The notes beneath the pieces are model-generated. The model worked only from the letters and a program-made list of their open reading frames with translations, ran no database searches and had not been told where the DNA came from. A DNA stretch of 64,000 nt from contig OU612065.1 in NCBI GenBank assembly GCA_914767715.1, positions 25,420,001 through 25,484,000 of the forward strand, in the 5' to 3' direction. Position 1 is the stretch's first letter, and every line of letters begins with the position of its first letter. The position numbers and the translations under genes were made by a program. This DNA is from Membranipora membranacea (taxonomy: Eukaryota > Bryozoa > Gymnolaemata > Cheilostomatida > Membraniporidae). Of the stretch, positions 13,701 through 26,500 are shown one piece after another.

Positions 13701-16700
13701 TTAGATCCCTTGACAACCACTATGATTGTTGATAATGTGATCTCTGCGATTGGGGGCAAATTTCAAACGTTACAGTCAAGTATGGAGAAAAACCTTGGTA
13801 GATTTAATCACTAATGGTATCACTCTCACAATCTCCTATGCTATGAATTCTGATTCCATGTTGTTCTGTTTACCAACTGATTGCGATGATAGAGCCTGCA
13901 TGAGCAAACTTCCGCCGGTAGCCTTCATATCACATTCAAACTTCACGTTCGTCAGATTGCGTCCTTTTTTTATTTTTAGGTATCGGTTACGCTATGTTTC
14001 TGGTATCTGCATGTGTTGGAATCTATTACAACATGGTGATAGCTTGGGCCTTTTATTATACCTTTGCATCATTTGCCAAAGATGTACCTTGGAAAACATG
14101 CCAGAATAATTGGAACACGGAAGGTATGTTACACATTATAAATTTTTCCTTCGCCTGGCCTTCCAACAATAATTATCACTCATCTAAGATGTGTTACATT
14201 CCATAGTATTAGCTTGTGAAAGTGTCAGATGTACAGGCCCATAGTTCTAGGGAAAGCCTAGAATGTACAATAGCGTGGCCTAAAAATGCTATAATTGAAT
14301 ATCCCATGTCAGATCAGCTTAGCCCTGTTCATACGGTCTAGGGAAAGCCTAGAATGTACAATAGCGTGGCCTAAAAATGCTATAATTGAATATCCCATGT
14401 CAGATCAGCTTAGCCCTGTTCATACGGCCGTGGCCGTGTGAACAGGGCTAAGATCAGCACATTTGGGACTTGCTATTTATGTCATTAAAACTCTTTGGAA
14501 GCTGGGAACTAGGGACTCAGGTAGAGCTTACAATGGCCAACCTGGTGTAACTTCACACCCTCAAGGATTTTCACCTCCCCTTTAATTCTCCTGACACTAC
14601 AGCCCTGATGTAGTTTTACTGATAGCGCTAATTTGTAGTATACAGGTTGGATTTGTAAAACATGTGTCAGTTCTTTCCTTTACCATTTAGGCAACTGTCT
14701 ATGGCTATTAAATCAAATTACTAATTAGATATTTGGCTGTAAATTAAGTAGTAAGGCACTTTTCATGCAACTTGCAACCTTCATCAAGTTAGTTTATCAG
14801 TCTAAAGTACATACTTAGTGATCAATGGTTTTACGTGTTCAATGTAGAAGATTAATTGACCCAGGAAATAAACTAAATTGCAGGATGCAGTGAGCCGGCC
14901 CAGTTTAAAGCATGCAGACAGATAAATGGTACGTGGTACAATCAAACATGCTGGAATATGGAGGAACATGGCGACCAAACTTTCCAATATTATGTAGAAG
15001 AAGTTAACAAAACCGGCAGGAGATCTGCCAGCTATGAGTACTTTCAGTAAGTACGGTAACTTCACAAGATAACAAATGTGGACAAAAAACTGTGATGATG
15101 ATTATTGTTTTGAATGGAATTGTCTTCTCAATTTAATTTAGAAGACAACTTGACGAATCAAGGAAAGACAAACATCCTTCAATAAATTCCACGAGTAGGG
15201 TTTGTGTAGCTAACCATGTGATAAACCTGTGTGATGAATATGAGAGTAACTTCAATAAATGTTCATCAAACAACATATACTATGACATTGTGTTCTTTGG
15301 TGTATCGTTAAATGCATTGTGTCAGGGATATGTATTCAAAGTTTAATCCTGCAATGATCATGTGTGCAGTGATTTGCTTCAGCTATCTACGAAAGTTGGT
15401 CGGACAGCATTCTATGACGAACTGCTTTAATAGGTAAATTCGCGACCTTGGTATATATAGTAAATAATCAATAAATAATCAATGGAAATCCCATTTTCAT
15501 TGGAAAATCCAACTGAATCCAACTTGAATTCAAGTTGTCTCCCTATCACCAATGAGGAGATAATTCTAAGTTTCATGTCATGAAACTTAGAATTATCTCC
15601 TCATTGATAATAGGGAGACAACTTGAATTCAAGTTGGATTTTCCAATGAAAATGGGATTTCCATTGATTATTTATTGATTATTTAATATATATACCAAGG
15701 TCGCGAATTTACCTATTGAAAAAAATTCATTTAATTCCATTCCTATTTTTTCCTTGCGGCCTTATTTGTCCTGATACATTGATCGGTGATTATAATAAAG
15801 TATAAATTTAAAAAAATATCTAAAACTGTTTTTACCCTTATACTGCAGCTATAGAGTACTGAGGATATCAGATAACATAGATGATATGGGATATCCCCAG
15901 TGGGACTTAGCTCTTTGTCTGCTGTTAGCCTGGGCACTCATCTTCCTGTGTTTAGTGAGAGGAATCAAATCTTCAGGGAAAGCTGTATACTTTACAGCTA
16001 TATTCCCGTATCTGGTGCTGATAGTGCTTCTGGGCAGGGCTGTCACACTGGATGGAGCGATGAAAGGCATCATATACTACATCAAGCCCGAGTGGCACTT
16101 GCTAAAAAATGCCAGTGTAAGTTATATCACTGTATTTTTATAGAGCCTTCTCAATTGTTGAATTATTCAGTGCTTATCCAATGTTTTTAATACGGTCTAA
16201 GTGATTTGAGAATGCCCTTTTTATTTATATGAAATTAGGGAACAAAATTCCACTAGAAAATGTATTGACCAACAAGAAAGACTCCTGATCAATAAAAGTC
16301 ACTTGACTAACTGAAGTAAAGAAAGCTGTATGTTTTGTCCGAGGTGTTATGATGTATATAGGGATGTAAGAAGTATAGGGAGTAGGAGGTGGCTCGGTTG
16401 ATCAGAGTGCCGTACCTTTAGAATGCAAGTGTTCATGGGTTCGAACCCCACTGCAGTCCACTGACTACTGGGGTTCGGTTGGCCCCCAGGTGTGCTCCGA
16501 CCTGCCTGCAAACAGAGAGCAACCTGGTACAGATATTGCGGCTGCGCCCCTAAGCCAGCCAATATTTCGCCATACCATGCTTTTGGATGTGGCGAGTGCA
16601 AAGACAACTTGATTTTAATCAACCCTTTTTAATCAACCATGTACGGGGGTGTATATGAGATGTATATCTCTGATCGATAGAGAGTGAACTAATTCACTTA

Positions 16701-19700
16701 GCATGAGTATACCATCACAAGGAATTCAGTATGACGACCCCAGTTCAACTTTACCGATGAGGGACGGGTATATGTTAGGAACACCTTCTAAATTGACTCT
16801 AACGATCAGAGATACACTTTATAATAGTGTCAGGGTGAGTAACTGAACCAAATACTGCTGTATGTTGTTTTCCGAGGTGTTATGATGTATAGGGATGTAT
16901 GTGGGTGTATATCAGGTGTATGATGAGTAATTTTTACACTGTAGGTGTGGGGTGATGCTGCGGTACAGATCTTTTTCTCACTCTCACCTTGCTGGGGAGG
17001 ATTAATTACTTTGGCTTCTTATAACAAGTTTCACAATAATGCACTCAGGTCAGTATTTCTTCATCTTTTCTTCTTTATACACCAGGTCCGCCTTATTTAA
17101 AAGGCCCCCTAAAGCCTGAGGCTTGTGTGGGGTTGTGGCACTACACCCTTGCCAGCCGGAACTGGCTTTTTTTCGAAGAAGCTGAGGGGGATCTTTACAC
17201 TGCATGCAATCACACAGTTGATTTCCTGTATTTATTGTCCTGATCCCAACAGACATTGCATACACCTTAATTAACATACAATGAGCTCTCATTTCAACTA
17301 AAAGCAAAGATAAATACAACTGAAAAGTAACTGCCATGAGGGATTTTTGAAAGAATAGAAGACGCAATAGGTATTTTGTAATTTATATTCGCTCAATGTC
17401 GGCCTTGTGTGTTTTATGGTGAATATGTTGTTATATTTGACAGGGATGCTATCTTAGTAACTTTGCTCAACTGCGGTACTAGTATTTTTGCTGGATTTGT
17501 GATATTTGGTATTATCGGCTTTATGGCTGAACAGCTGAGCCTCGATGTAAAGGATGTAGCTGTTAAAGGTTTGTAATGAATTTATAGCCTACTAATAATT
17601 ATTGCTGTTTAGCAGGAAACAGAAGATTGGGCTGTCCCTAAAGAGGGACGCAAGGTGCCCTAAATTCTCATACTGAGAATGTGATACATCCTAGAAAACT
17701 AGAATGCATCCTAGAGTGAGGCCATAAAAGACAAAAACTGAAACTGGCACTAATCAACCATTGGTAGAGGCACTTTGATCTTAGACAATAATTTGATACT
17801 CTCAGAAAAAAATCAGTTTTTTGCTCCCGAAATAAACCTGATATGAATATAAATGTGAGTATAGTCATATTATATGATTAAACACTATGAAATTACCTTG
17901 CAACTAGCACCGTTACTTGATCATGGACCTTCTCTAATAGGCATAAGCCCCAGATTTGTTTCATCCACAAGCTGAGAGCATTATCCTCCATTTTTGCAGG
18001 AGCTGGACTAGCGTTTGTGGCTTACCCAGAAGTGGTGGCACAACTTCCGATCTCACCTCTTTGGTCTGTTCTATTCTTCTTGATGCTCATCACACTTGGT
18101 CTTGGATCTCAGGTATGTATTTAAATTGTCTTTTCACATCTCCATTTTATTTTTATTTTTCGACAAGCCACCTGCATAATCAAAACTCAAACGTTAACAA
18201 AATCATGAACTCGGTAAAGGAATATCTGTGTGTCCATTGTCAGTTTCCGGATTGAAGTTGTCTGCCAGCATGCTGCATTAATATTAATGGCACTGTGAAA
18301 CAAAACAATTTAATCACCCCATGCTTTTCCCCAATGGTGTTTCACTCATAGTTCTTGTGCTATATAGGTCCCATTGCATTCTGCTAGGTTTCATGTGCAA
18401 GCTATATGTATAGCCGCTGTAGTAAAATTTGTCATGATTTGCAAAGAAATTTGTTCATTTATAAAAAGAAGTGCTAATCCACAAAGTTCATGATTTCCTA
18501 TGTGTAACACTAACCAATGAATCACTACTATAGGACAGTAGATACTCATGTATTCATTATTTATATATTGAGGTTTTCTAATAGTTTATAATTAAATTAA
18601 AATAAAAATAATTGTTGATCTCACATACATTAACATAGATATAGAAAAGTGACTGGAGTAAAAAGATATGAGTGTAGGGTGTTACATACTACATAGTAAG
18701 TGGGATAATGAAAGCATGGTAGCATAAATTACGTGAATAAAAAAAAAAGAAAAGAAGAAGCAGAGAGTGGCAAACAAGTGAAACACCCAAGTGAAGCTGT
18801 TATCCTATAAAATTCAATATTTCGCAGTTGACGATAGTGAATACAGTATACACGACGATACTTGACAGATTTTCCTCCAAACTCAGAGTTGGACACAGAC
18901 CAAAGCTTGTATTAGCTGCTATATGCATTGTCAGTTTTATACTCGGCCTCAGTATGACATGTCCGGTGAGTGATATATTGTATGCATTCTGAATCAGTCA
19001 GTACTGGGGAAGACTGTAGATAAAGGGACCCGTTCCCTCACTGATTTCCTTGTCATACCCCAGAGAAATAAATATTGGCTAGTTTCGAGTTAAGGTAATT
19101 TGGGAGTACTTGACATCTACCCCTCTAGAGTATATCAAGTTGCTGTCAGATTCCTGACTTTTCGTTAATTCATAATTTAATGCTGTTTTCTAAAAATTAA
19201 AATTTGTTGAATTGACATCCCTTATTTTTTTTAATGTTGTACTCAGATTGAAAATTATATGTACACATTTTTAACATTTGGAATATGGCAAGAGTGCCTT
19301 CATGGCAAAAGTACCGAGGTAAAACAATCATATGTCATTTGGAATTGAGTGAAGTAAATAACAAGACTCATTTTGATATCTTATATTCAACTTTTAGGGT
19401 GGTATGTATATGCTGCAGCTGTTAGACAATTATGCTGCCACATACACAACACTTACAATCGGAATACTGGAATGTGTCGCTCTGTGTCATGTTTATGGTG
19501 AGCTATGTGTAATATATTATAAAGAGGGCAACTCCGAAGTCCTGTTTTTTTTTCACTGACAACTATCTTTATATATATATACTTTTATTGTCATTCTACA
19601 TCATCTTTAGGAATGTTTTTCATGCAGTGACTGAACAAAAAAGAAAAAACTTAAGCGGAGAGAAAAAGAAAAAATACTCAAGTAACAAGAATTAATAGGA

Positions 19701-21311
19701 TATAAAGTGCTTTAATAGAAGTTGTTTAAATAGTTTTAATAGTTTATCATTAAAATGATGTTCTTGAAATAAGAGAAGAAAAATGCAAGCCATAGACCGT
19801 TCAGCTGAATACATAGAAAATGATTATCTCTTAGGTTATTACAATATTGATAATGTAACTATTTCCAGCGTGCTTACACATTATAAATGTTGCATAAGTG
19901 AATTCTCACATTGAATCACACCAATCCACTCATATGGTGAACATTGCACTCACCCAATTTTGGTAAGTTTATTTCACTTTCTCTCTTTTCTAGGATGGGA
20001 GAGGTTTTCATTTGATATCAAACTTATGATTGGAGCTCGACCTACAATCTGGTGGAGAATAATGTGGCAGGCAGTCACTCCTTTGATTCTTGTGGTATGC
20101 TAGCAAAATTCCATTCCTTAGATGAAATGATTGTTCGCATAAAACCACAGGTTCCATTTTTGATAACCATGCATTCTGATATCTCCTAAAAGGCTCACAA
20201 ATAGGGGTTGCTGTGCAAAAGCTTCTATCTACCTTTAACCTTACAGCTCATCAACTCTGAAACTAGAGCCTGTCTCAACAAGCTTGCCAAGACGGACTAC
20301 TCTAAACCACAAATAGACATTATTTTATTCTTGAACCTTGTAGTATACAGCCATAGCATGGTTAGGTACTACGCGTCAGTGTGGCTCTACATAAAATGTT
20401 ATTTACTAGTGAAATTATCTTTTTTATTTTTACCCTAATTGCAGTTTATCCTGATATTCACATTTGTGGACTTTGAGCGTAGTACATACGACCAAGTGAC
20501 GTTACCTATCTGGTCTGATGTTCTCGGCTGGCTGCTCTGTCTATTCTGTCTGCTGCCAGTCCCAATTTACGCAGTCTATATAACGCTGACTAATAACAAA
20601 GGTTCATGTCTCCAGGTAGGTTTTTTATTTTTTCCCCTCAATGATGAAAATTAAATTATATTGTATATATGTTATATTATATTATGTACATTATATTATA
20701 GGTCCTATATATTATATTTTATTATTACTCCCATTACAAGTAACACGCTACTGACCTTGGTTGCCATGCACAGGGCCGTTAAGTGATAAAAATACATAAA
20801 TCTGTTGTTGTAGCTGGATTTCACTGAATGACAAGTCTCATTGCCCATGTATTTCATACCATTAACCAAATATTGGATATTATGATGTATTGAATAATAA
20901 TTTTTCATACCAGTACTCACGCAATCACTGATAGACTAGATTGGTAGAAAATATACCAGATTTGTTCGGTAGTAATAAAATTGATCATTAATAATTGATG
21001 TAAAATCCTATAAACAATAGCTCTCAACTGTGTATGGGATTTTACATTGATCAATTTTATTACAACAGAATAAGTCTGCTTTTACAGATTGACAGGGGAT
21101 AACAGGTTGCTCTTATTTCCATTTCCAGACGATAAAGTTTGTGTCATCTCCCTCACCGAGGTGGGGACCAGCTGATAGTAAGGCAGCTCAGATCTCGTCC
21201 ACATACAGACCTGATGTACAGATGGAGGAGTTCGATGTCAGACCTCCGACAGCCACACCGTCAGCTCATGAGGAGGAAGTGCCTCTCAAAATAAGCGATC
21301 CTGACGTCTGA
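10785..21311 (+). CDS. SLC6-like: SLC6-family Na+/Cl--dependent transporter, glycine-transporter-like
   Basis: Fourteen coding exons: 10785-10823, 11542-11719, 12588-12719, 13980-14123, 14884-15046, 15849-16116, 16945-17048, 17444-17568, 18000-18112, 18828-18965, 19398-19497, 19994-20094, 20445-20615 and 21129-21311. They sum to 1,959 bases and predict 652 residues, normal for SLC6. Hallmarks seen: TM1 with [18 protein letters not shown], then [27 protein letters not shown]6 [37 protein letters not shown] and [14 protein letters not shown]. The second extracellular loop (about residues 160-215) is Cys-rich and has three N-glycosylation sequons (NGT, NQT, NKT). Family members couple Na+ and Cl- gradients to uptake of amino acids or amine transmitters across the plasma membrane. 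The TM6 and TM7 wording resembles GlyT most, but GABA, proline or taurine specificity is possible. The C-terminal tail of about 60 residues is polar. The start is the first ATG in frame, followed by a second in-frame Met six codons on. Confidence 0.9.
11184..11218. repeat. (GTT)n microsatellite
   Basis: About eleven near-perfect GTT units, with one ATT interruption, in the first intron of the SLC6 gene. Confidence 0.85.
14246..14452. repeat. 91-base tandem duplication ending in a hairpin
   Basis: The sequence starting TCTAGGGAAAGCCTAGAATG at 14246 is repeated essentially identically from 14337. The second copy is followed by an inverted copy of its end: CTTAGCCCTGTTCATACGGC pairs with GTGTGAACAGGGCTAAG at 14436-14452. 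AGATCAG flanks the hairpin on both sides. It lies in the SLC6 intron between 14123 and 14884 and looks like a recent duplication plus a foldback fragment. Confidence 0.75.
15429..15717. mobile_element. Foldback MITE, near-complete inverted repeat
   Basis: Two arms of about 140 bases are nearly perfect inverted copies meeting at about 15574 (TTTCATG / TCATGAAAC). The outer ends are AATAGGTAAATTCGCGACC and its complement GGTCGCGAATTTACCTATT. The left arm carries a 10-base extra segment and there are a few mismatches in the CTATCACC/TTGATAATAG area. It has no coding capacity. Transcribed with the SLC6 pre-mRNA, it would fold into a long hairpin. Confidence 0.85.
16379..16640 (+). mobile_element. 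tRNA-derived SINE (first family)
   Basis: GGTGGCTCGGTTGATCAGAG resembles a polymerase III A box, and GGGTTCGAACCCC, about 40 bases on, is a B box. An unrelated body of about 170 bases follows, ending in TTTTAATCAACC repeats. A similar tail of TTTTTAATCAACC repeats occurs at about 46853-46890. The lack of a clean tRNA acceptor pairing argues against a functional tRNA. It lies in the SLC6 intron between 16116 and 16945. Confidence 0.7.
16661..16818. mobile_element. MITE, family with TIR TGTATATCTCTGATCG, copy 1
   Basis: Ends TGTATATCTCTGATCG and CGATCAGAGATACACT are near-perfect inverted repeats. An inverted relative lies at 27702-27852, sharing the internal blocks GTGAACTAATTCA, CATGAGTA, CCATCACAAGGAATTC and TTAGAGTCAATTTA (as read on one strand). 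No coding capacity. Confidence 0.7.
20973..21062. repeat. Intronic inverted repeat
   Basis: TAATAAAATTGATCA at the left pairs with TGATCAATTTTATTA at the right, and GTAAAATCC with GGATTTTAC inside. This 90-base hairpin just precedes the last SLC6 exon and is probably a small foldback element. Confidence 0.6.
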
Positions 21312-22544
21312 GATCATTGTGTTCATAATGAGCGATGGGCTGAAATGTATTCGGCTGTGATTAGGATCATAATATCACAGAGTAAGGATATATCTTTACT
21401 CTGGGATAATATTGTGTGATTGAATATCAACGATATTGAATCCGCTGCATTTACTGGGTAGTAACTGTAATGCCACTGAGAAAACCCGTGATACTGTGCC
21501 CTGCTTTACATGATGTAATATTGAAACTAATTTCAGTACATACCTCTGTAGTTTAACCTGAAACCATGGCATATGGTGTCTGGTTTAACCCTAATTTATC
21601 AATTTGTTAACGTCAAATTTAAGATGTGCCAATTTTATTTATCAGTGAATGATAACTAAAGTTCTATTCACTGTCTATTTTGATTTATTTGATTGCCATA
21701 TTTTGAAATCTCTTGCAGACAATCTCTCTGATCTTGTTTTAAAATAAGACCTTCATAATATTGATAAGTGTTTACACGTTCTATCAGCCATTTACTTCAT
21801 TTTCTGAATGACCTAAATTTATATTTATTTGTTAATTTTTTAATCGGTAACTTTACCTCTACACAATGTACTTTAATTGTTCTACATGATTGAATCTCCA
21901 GCAGACAATTTCTATCTTTGACAAAACATTTGGTGCCAAAATACTATTTCATTTAGACAAATGATTACAATTTTAATCCTTCTATATTCTCTTTAATGGT
22001 TTAATCTTTTATTTTCCCTGGTTTTTGGTGGTTTTTCACCGCTTATTTTTCCGTATTATATTTTTGAGGCAAACAGTGATTGATTTCTGACCAAACAAAA
22101 AATATAGGTATAATGTATGGTATAATGTCCATAATTCATTGATGCGTCTATGGTCTATGGATTTATAACTTTTTGGATTTGAGGTTAGTTAGCAAAATAA
22201 CAATGATTGGCCCCAGCTGTGCCCATTGTTGGACTTTAAATTACATCCGTGGCTATACACTCATAACTTGCTACGGCCAAGGATTTACAACCTAACCTTG
22301 CGACTTATATGATTTTTTGAAGAAAACAGGTCTCATTGCCTATTGTCTGCTCCATTGACAAGAATGGACAACTTCGGATATTCCAAGCAATGGTTAGACA
22401 CGTGCATTTGTTTACAAGGAAGTGGGAGTGGGAAAGCAAGACTACGCGTGTGCACGGAACCGGAAATCCTAGGAAGGAGTAAAAAACTTTTCCTAGGAAA
22501 AATTGTTACTGCAATAATAAATAAGGGTCACCCTCTGCATTTTC
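21312..22544. other. SLC6 3' flank and intergenic DNA
   Basis: AT-rich, no coding region recognised. It should hold the SLC6 3' untranslated region. I did not find a canonical AATAAA close to the stop codon, so the transcript end cannot be placed. Confidence 0.4.
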
Positions 22545-22552
22545 TATATAAG
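22545..22552 (+). promoter_or_regulatory. Candidate TATA box upstream of DNAJC13
   Basis: TATATAAG is followed by a possible leader exon ending at 22635 (GGAAAAG before GTAAGG). The matching acceptor could be TTATCTTTGCAG at 23408, giving a leader that continues into the first coding exon. Within it, ATG at 23441 opens a four-codon upstream frame ending at 23455. All of this is inference from motif order. Confidence 0.3.
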
Positions 22553-23520
22553 CAACACAAACTAGACATATCAGTGACAACAAGACAGAGACAGGCATCA
22601 ACAGAGTTTGGTCCTGGTTGCATGAGTTGGAAAAGGTAAGGACAAGCAACAACTACAAATAAAATGTTACGCTGAAACGACACAGTGATTTGAGTTACTA
22701 ACTAACTACTGCTGCTCAACTCATATACTCAGCACTGGTCACCAACAAATGAGTCATATAACATTACTGTCACAGTGAGTCAACCTCATCTGCAAGTAAA
22801 ATACAATTATAGCCTGGTGGTGTATGCCATTATATTGGCTGGTAAATGGTATTTGCAAGTGTGCTGACTGGAGTGAGTGATTGGACTTTAGTCAGCTGGT
22901 TTTAATTTTCACTTCTTTCACATATCCTCTAGCTACTATCCATCTATCATATACATGTAATTTCTCTTCCATTTTTCATTACTTGTTTTAAAACGACTGT
23001 TGCTATAAACCTTAAGAAGTACTGATTTGTGTTCCCTATCTGTGGTAATTGCGTGTGCAGGTGCATGACCTCAAACTTCTCTTTAGTGCTCAGAGCAGCT
23101 AAGCTTAAAGCTTAAATTAGGATGAAGATACTCTCCTAATATTACTGGGTGAGGATACTGTTTAATTATTTGTAGCCCCAATAAGCTTTGATCCTTCATT
23201 CCTCTTCTGAATCCCTTTTGCAAAATACGGTCTACTCGGCTGAATAGAGAGTGGAAATTTCAGACTTTGCCCACTTGCGCTTAGAGGTTGAAGTTTTCAC
23301 ACACAACTTAATGTTTCAGAGTGTAGCAGTTGACCGATCGGCTGTGTTACAAAGGGTTGACTACGGTCACCATGATACTCATAATCATGGATCTATTTAT
23401 CTTTGCAGTGAGTGGTGAACGTTGTTATTGCCTGCTGAACATGTATGACGAATGACGTCTTATCTGAGGCTGTGAGATATCTTTTCCTGTCTGATCTAAA
23501 AAAAAATATTAATCTAAACC

Positions 23521-26500
23521 ATGGATCAGGAATCAGGAGAGGTGGTTGTGAAGAACAATAAAGACCTGGTGTCTTATTTCATTACTAAACACTCATGGAG
23601 GGGAAAGTGAGTAGATGCTGATCTGAGGACCTGATTATTTGAGTTGTTAGACCGACAGAATCTTTGACTGATAATCAGAAAATATGTTGATAGCGATGAC
23701 TTCATAGTTTTGTTGCTATACAGCCAGCCCTTTTCATGTTCCCGGTAATGAGGACGATGAGGTGGTATAAGTTAATTGTTTTTTGACACTCAAGAGTGTG
23801 AAAGATGGTGTCAGATGTCTTGGCTTAAACACTATAATGAACCATCACCACAGATCTTGTCACAGTATTACTGATCATTAATGTAACACCTGTACTGTTG
23901 CGTTTTAGATACAAGAGAGTGTTCTCTGTGGGGACAGCAGCCATCACCACATACAATCCTTCAAGTCTTGACATTACTAACCAGGTGAGGGCGCACACTC
24001 TACTTATGTCCCAAATGGACATTTTTTAATTTTCATTGCATATGGATCGGTCAATTTATAATGGACACTTTGTGCCTTTTTTATGAGGCTTTCTATATCT
24101 TAATGGGAACCGTACTTAACATTATGTATTGATGTGTTTGAACAACAGATTGTTTTACTTTGCTAACTTTCCAACTTTGCTACTACATCATATGTATATT
24201 TATGATTTGTGAGGAAAAAAAACTCAGATGCGTTTTTTATTGTAGTGGCCATATTCAGAGTTTGTAAAGATAGAGCCAAACATAAAGGCACCTGGAAACA
24301 ATGAGTTTATCATTACCATGAAGAAGGGGGCTAAGAAAACAGATTCAATGAAGTTCTCTACAGATCATAGACCTGATATACTAACAGAAGCATTGGTAAG
24401 ACCCGTTTCCAGTTGTTGTCAGATAATTAATGCCGGTACTGTGGATGTCACATTTTCCTATTTGAAGTCTTGCTACCTGTTATGCCTTGTCAGTTTGTCA
24501 TTGAGTTGATGCAATTGTATATCAATATTATGTATATATGTTGATCTTGTTTCTTTCTCCAGAGGCACCATGATAGATTCTCAACCCCAATGACTTCAGC
24601 CAGGGTAAGTAAAAGTGCACTTTTGATGTTGTTGTTAAAAGCAGTAACATGGAATTGCTCTGTAAATGGATATTCCATATATGCAAAAAAAAATACAATT
24701 CGACAAAAATCAGTAGCATATGAAAGTAAGGAGCTCTTACTGAACATTCCTCAAATTCAAAAGTTGAACACTGATGTGAAAAACACAATTTGGAAATAAA
24801 TATATATCATATCACCATTAGCCTGAGCCTTGTGACAGATTTGGTAGTAATGTGTTGTTGCAGTGTACAAATAACCATACTTGTTATTTCCTGCTAAATA
24901 AATCAAATTTATAACATTATAAATGGTTTGTGATTGTAGAAGTTTCAGGCATATAAATACCACTGGTCCGAGAGTAAAGTACCGATAGTATTGTCAGTAA
25001 ATGCAGCATCACTGGATCAGATAGACAATGCAGGCAGACTTCTATGTTCTTATGACTATAAGGATATGGAAGGGCTTGTCACTGTGAGTAGATATATAAA
25101 TATATATATATATATTAATTTTATTTACTGATCCAGTCATAAATGACCCATAAGAACATTCATAAAACAAATATCACAATGCATGAGACGAATTTGTTAA
25201 AGACATTGTTATCAAGGAGTAGATACCTTACCTTTGTTAACAGACTTGGTTGTCTGCTCTTTGACTTCTCAGTACATTGTATGTACTCTTATCATTGATT
25301 CCAGATTTCAGTTGGGCATTGTATTTTTTCTCACAATGTTTTTTTTTAAATTCGTGTAGATTAGGTTGGATTCTTTTATGCTATCATCATCTGGGATAAC
25401 AAGAGACTTGTACAAAGATGCCATTCAAATATTACTGTTACTACTGGAAAAAAGTTTTTAAATTGTTTTGCCAAAGTTTTTGTTTTCACACGTTTGATAA
25501 AGTGTTTTGTTTTATTATACCTTTGTTGCATGCACTGTACCTGGCTTCTCTTTGTTTTCTTTTGATAAGTACAGTTTGCTGACTGATTTAGGCTTCTTAT
25601 ACATGCATACACATAGTTTTCATATTTTATAGGTGAGTGATTTTCCCGGAGGTGTCTGCATTATACATGGTGGATTTAACAGGCTGGTAAGAGAAATACC
25701 TGCAGGGTTATCTGTTAAAGCATTTTGATAACTATAAAGGCATCTTAGACATGAAGAAGCTGCATTGCATGTGACTGAGATGATCTTTTAACTTTGTGTG
25801 GCTGATTTTATCTCAGTAATAGTGATGGCGTGGTTTAGGGACATTATTATGGGCCACAAACCCTCAGGCATAGCAATATTAGCTGAGATAATTATCTTCT
25901 GCCAGGCGAATGCAAATGTATTACGAAGGTCAGAATAAATCCATGTATTCATAGAGTGATGTGTTCTAAACTAGTGTAGTACTTGAGGTATTCATTGTGC
26001 CACAAAAGTAGCCACTCGCAATCCAGTGGTGATATTATATTAATTACATGTGCACAGGAATAATAAGAATAATAGTATGGATACAATTTTGACCTACTTG
26101 CAAAATTAAAGTTCTCTTTTAAAGACTTTAATCCTCTTTCAGCATTTATTCCAACTGCAAGAGTATGATCAGCTGATAAAGGCAGTCACTGAGGCAGCTG
26201 CTGGTTTTATTGGTATATCAATACGGCAGCGTAAAGATCCAATCACATTCGACCAGTTTCAAGACAACAGACTGGGTAAATTCAGGTACGACAGACATAA
26301 ATAGTGAAGGCTGCCATAAGCAATTATAATACTCATTAACCAGTAGCGGTACTGAGGATACATAATAAGATTGGGCCGGCCTTGGCGTAAAGCGTATTCT
26401 CTTTGCTATTCTCTTACATAGATGTCTAATGCATGATGAAATGTATGCAGTTAGCCTTTAACCAAGAAGTTGGAACTTTCAACTCCTTTCTTGAACAGAG

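Noticed and set aside
13750-14109. Plus-strand frame of 119 residues in the SLC6 gene
   Set aside because: Wrong frame for the exon at 13980-14123 and mostly intronic.
19245-19320. Possible extra SLC6 exon after TACTCAG
   Set aside because: Exon 18828-18965 joins 19398-19497 directly in phase and in SLC6 alignment order, so no exon is missing here.
22343-22639. Frame of 98 residues upstream of DNAJC13
   Set aside because: No homology recognised; it overlaps the candidate TATA box and leader exon, which explain the region better.
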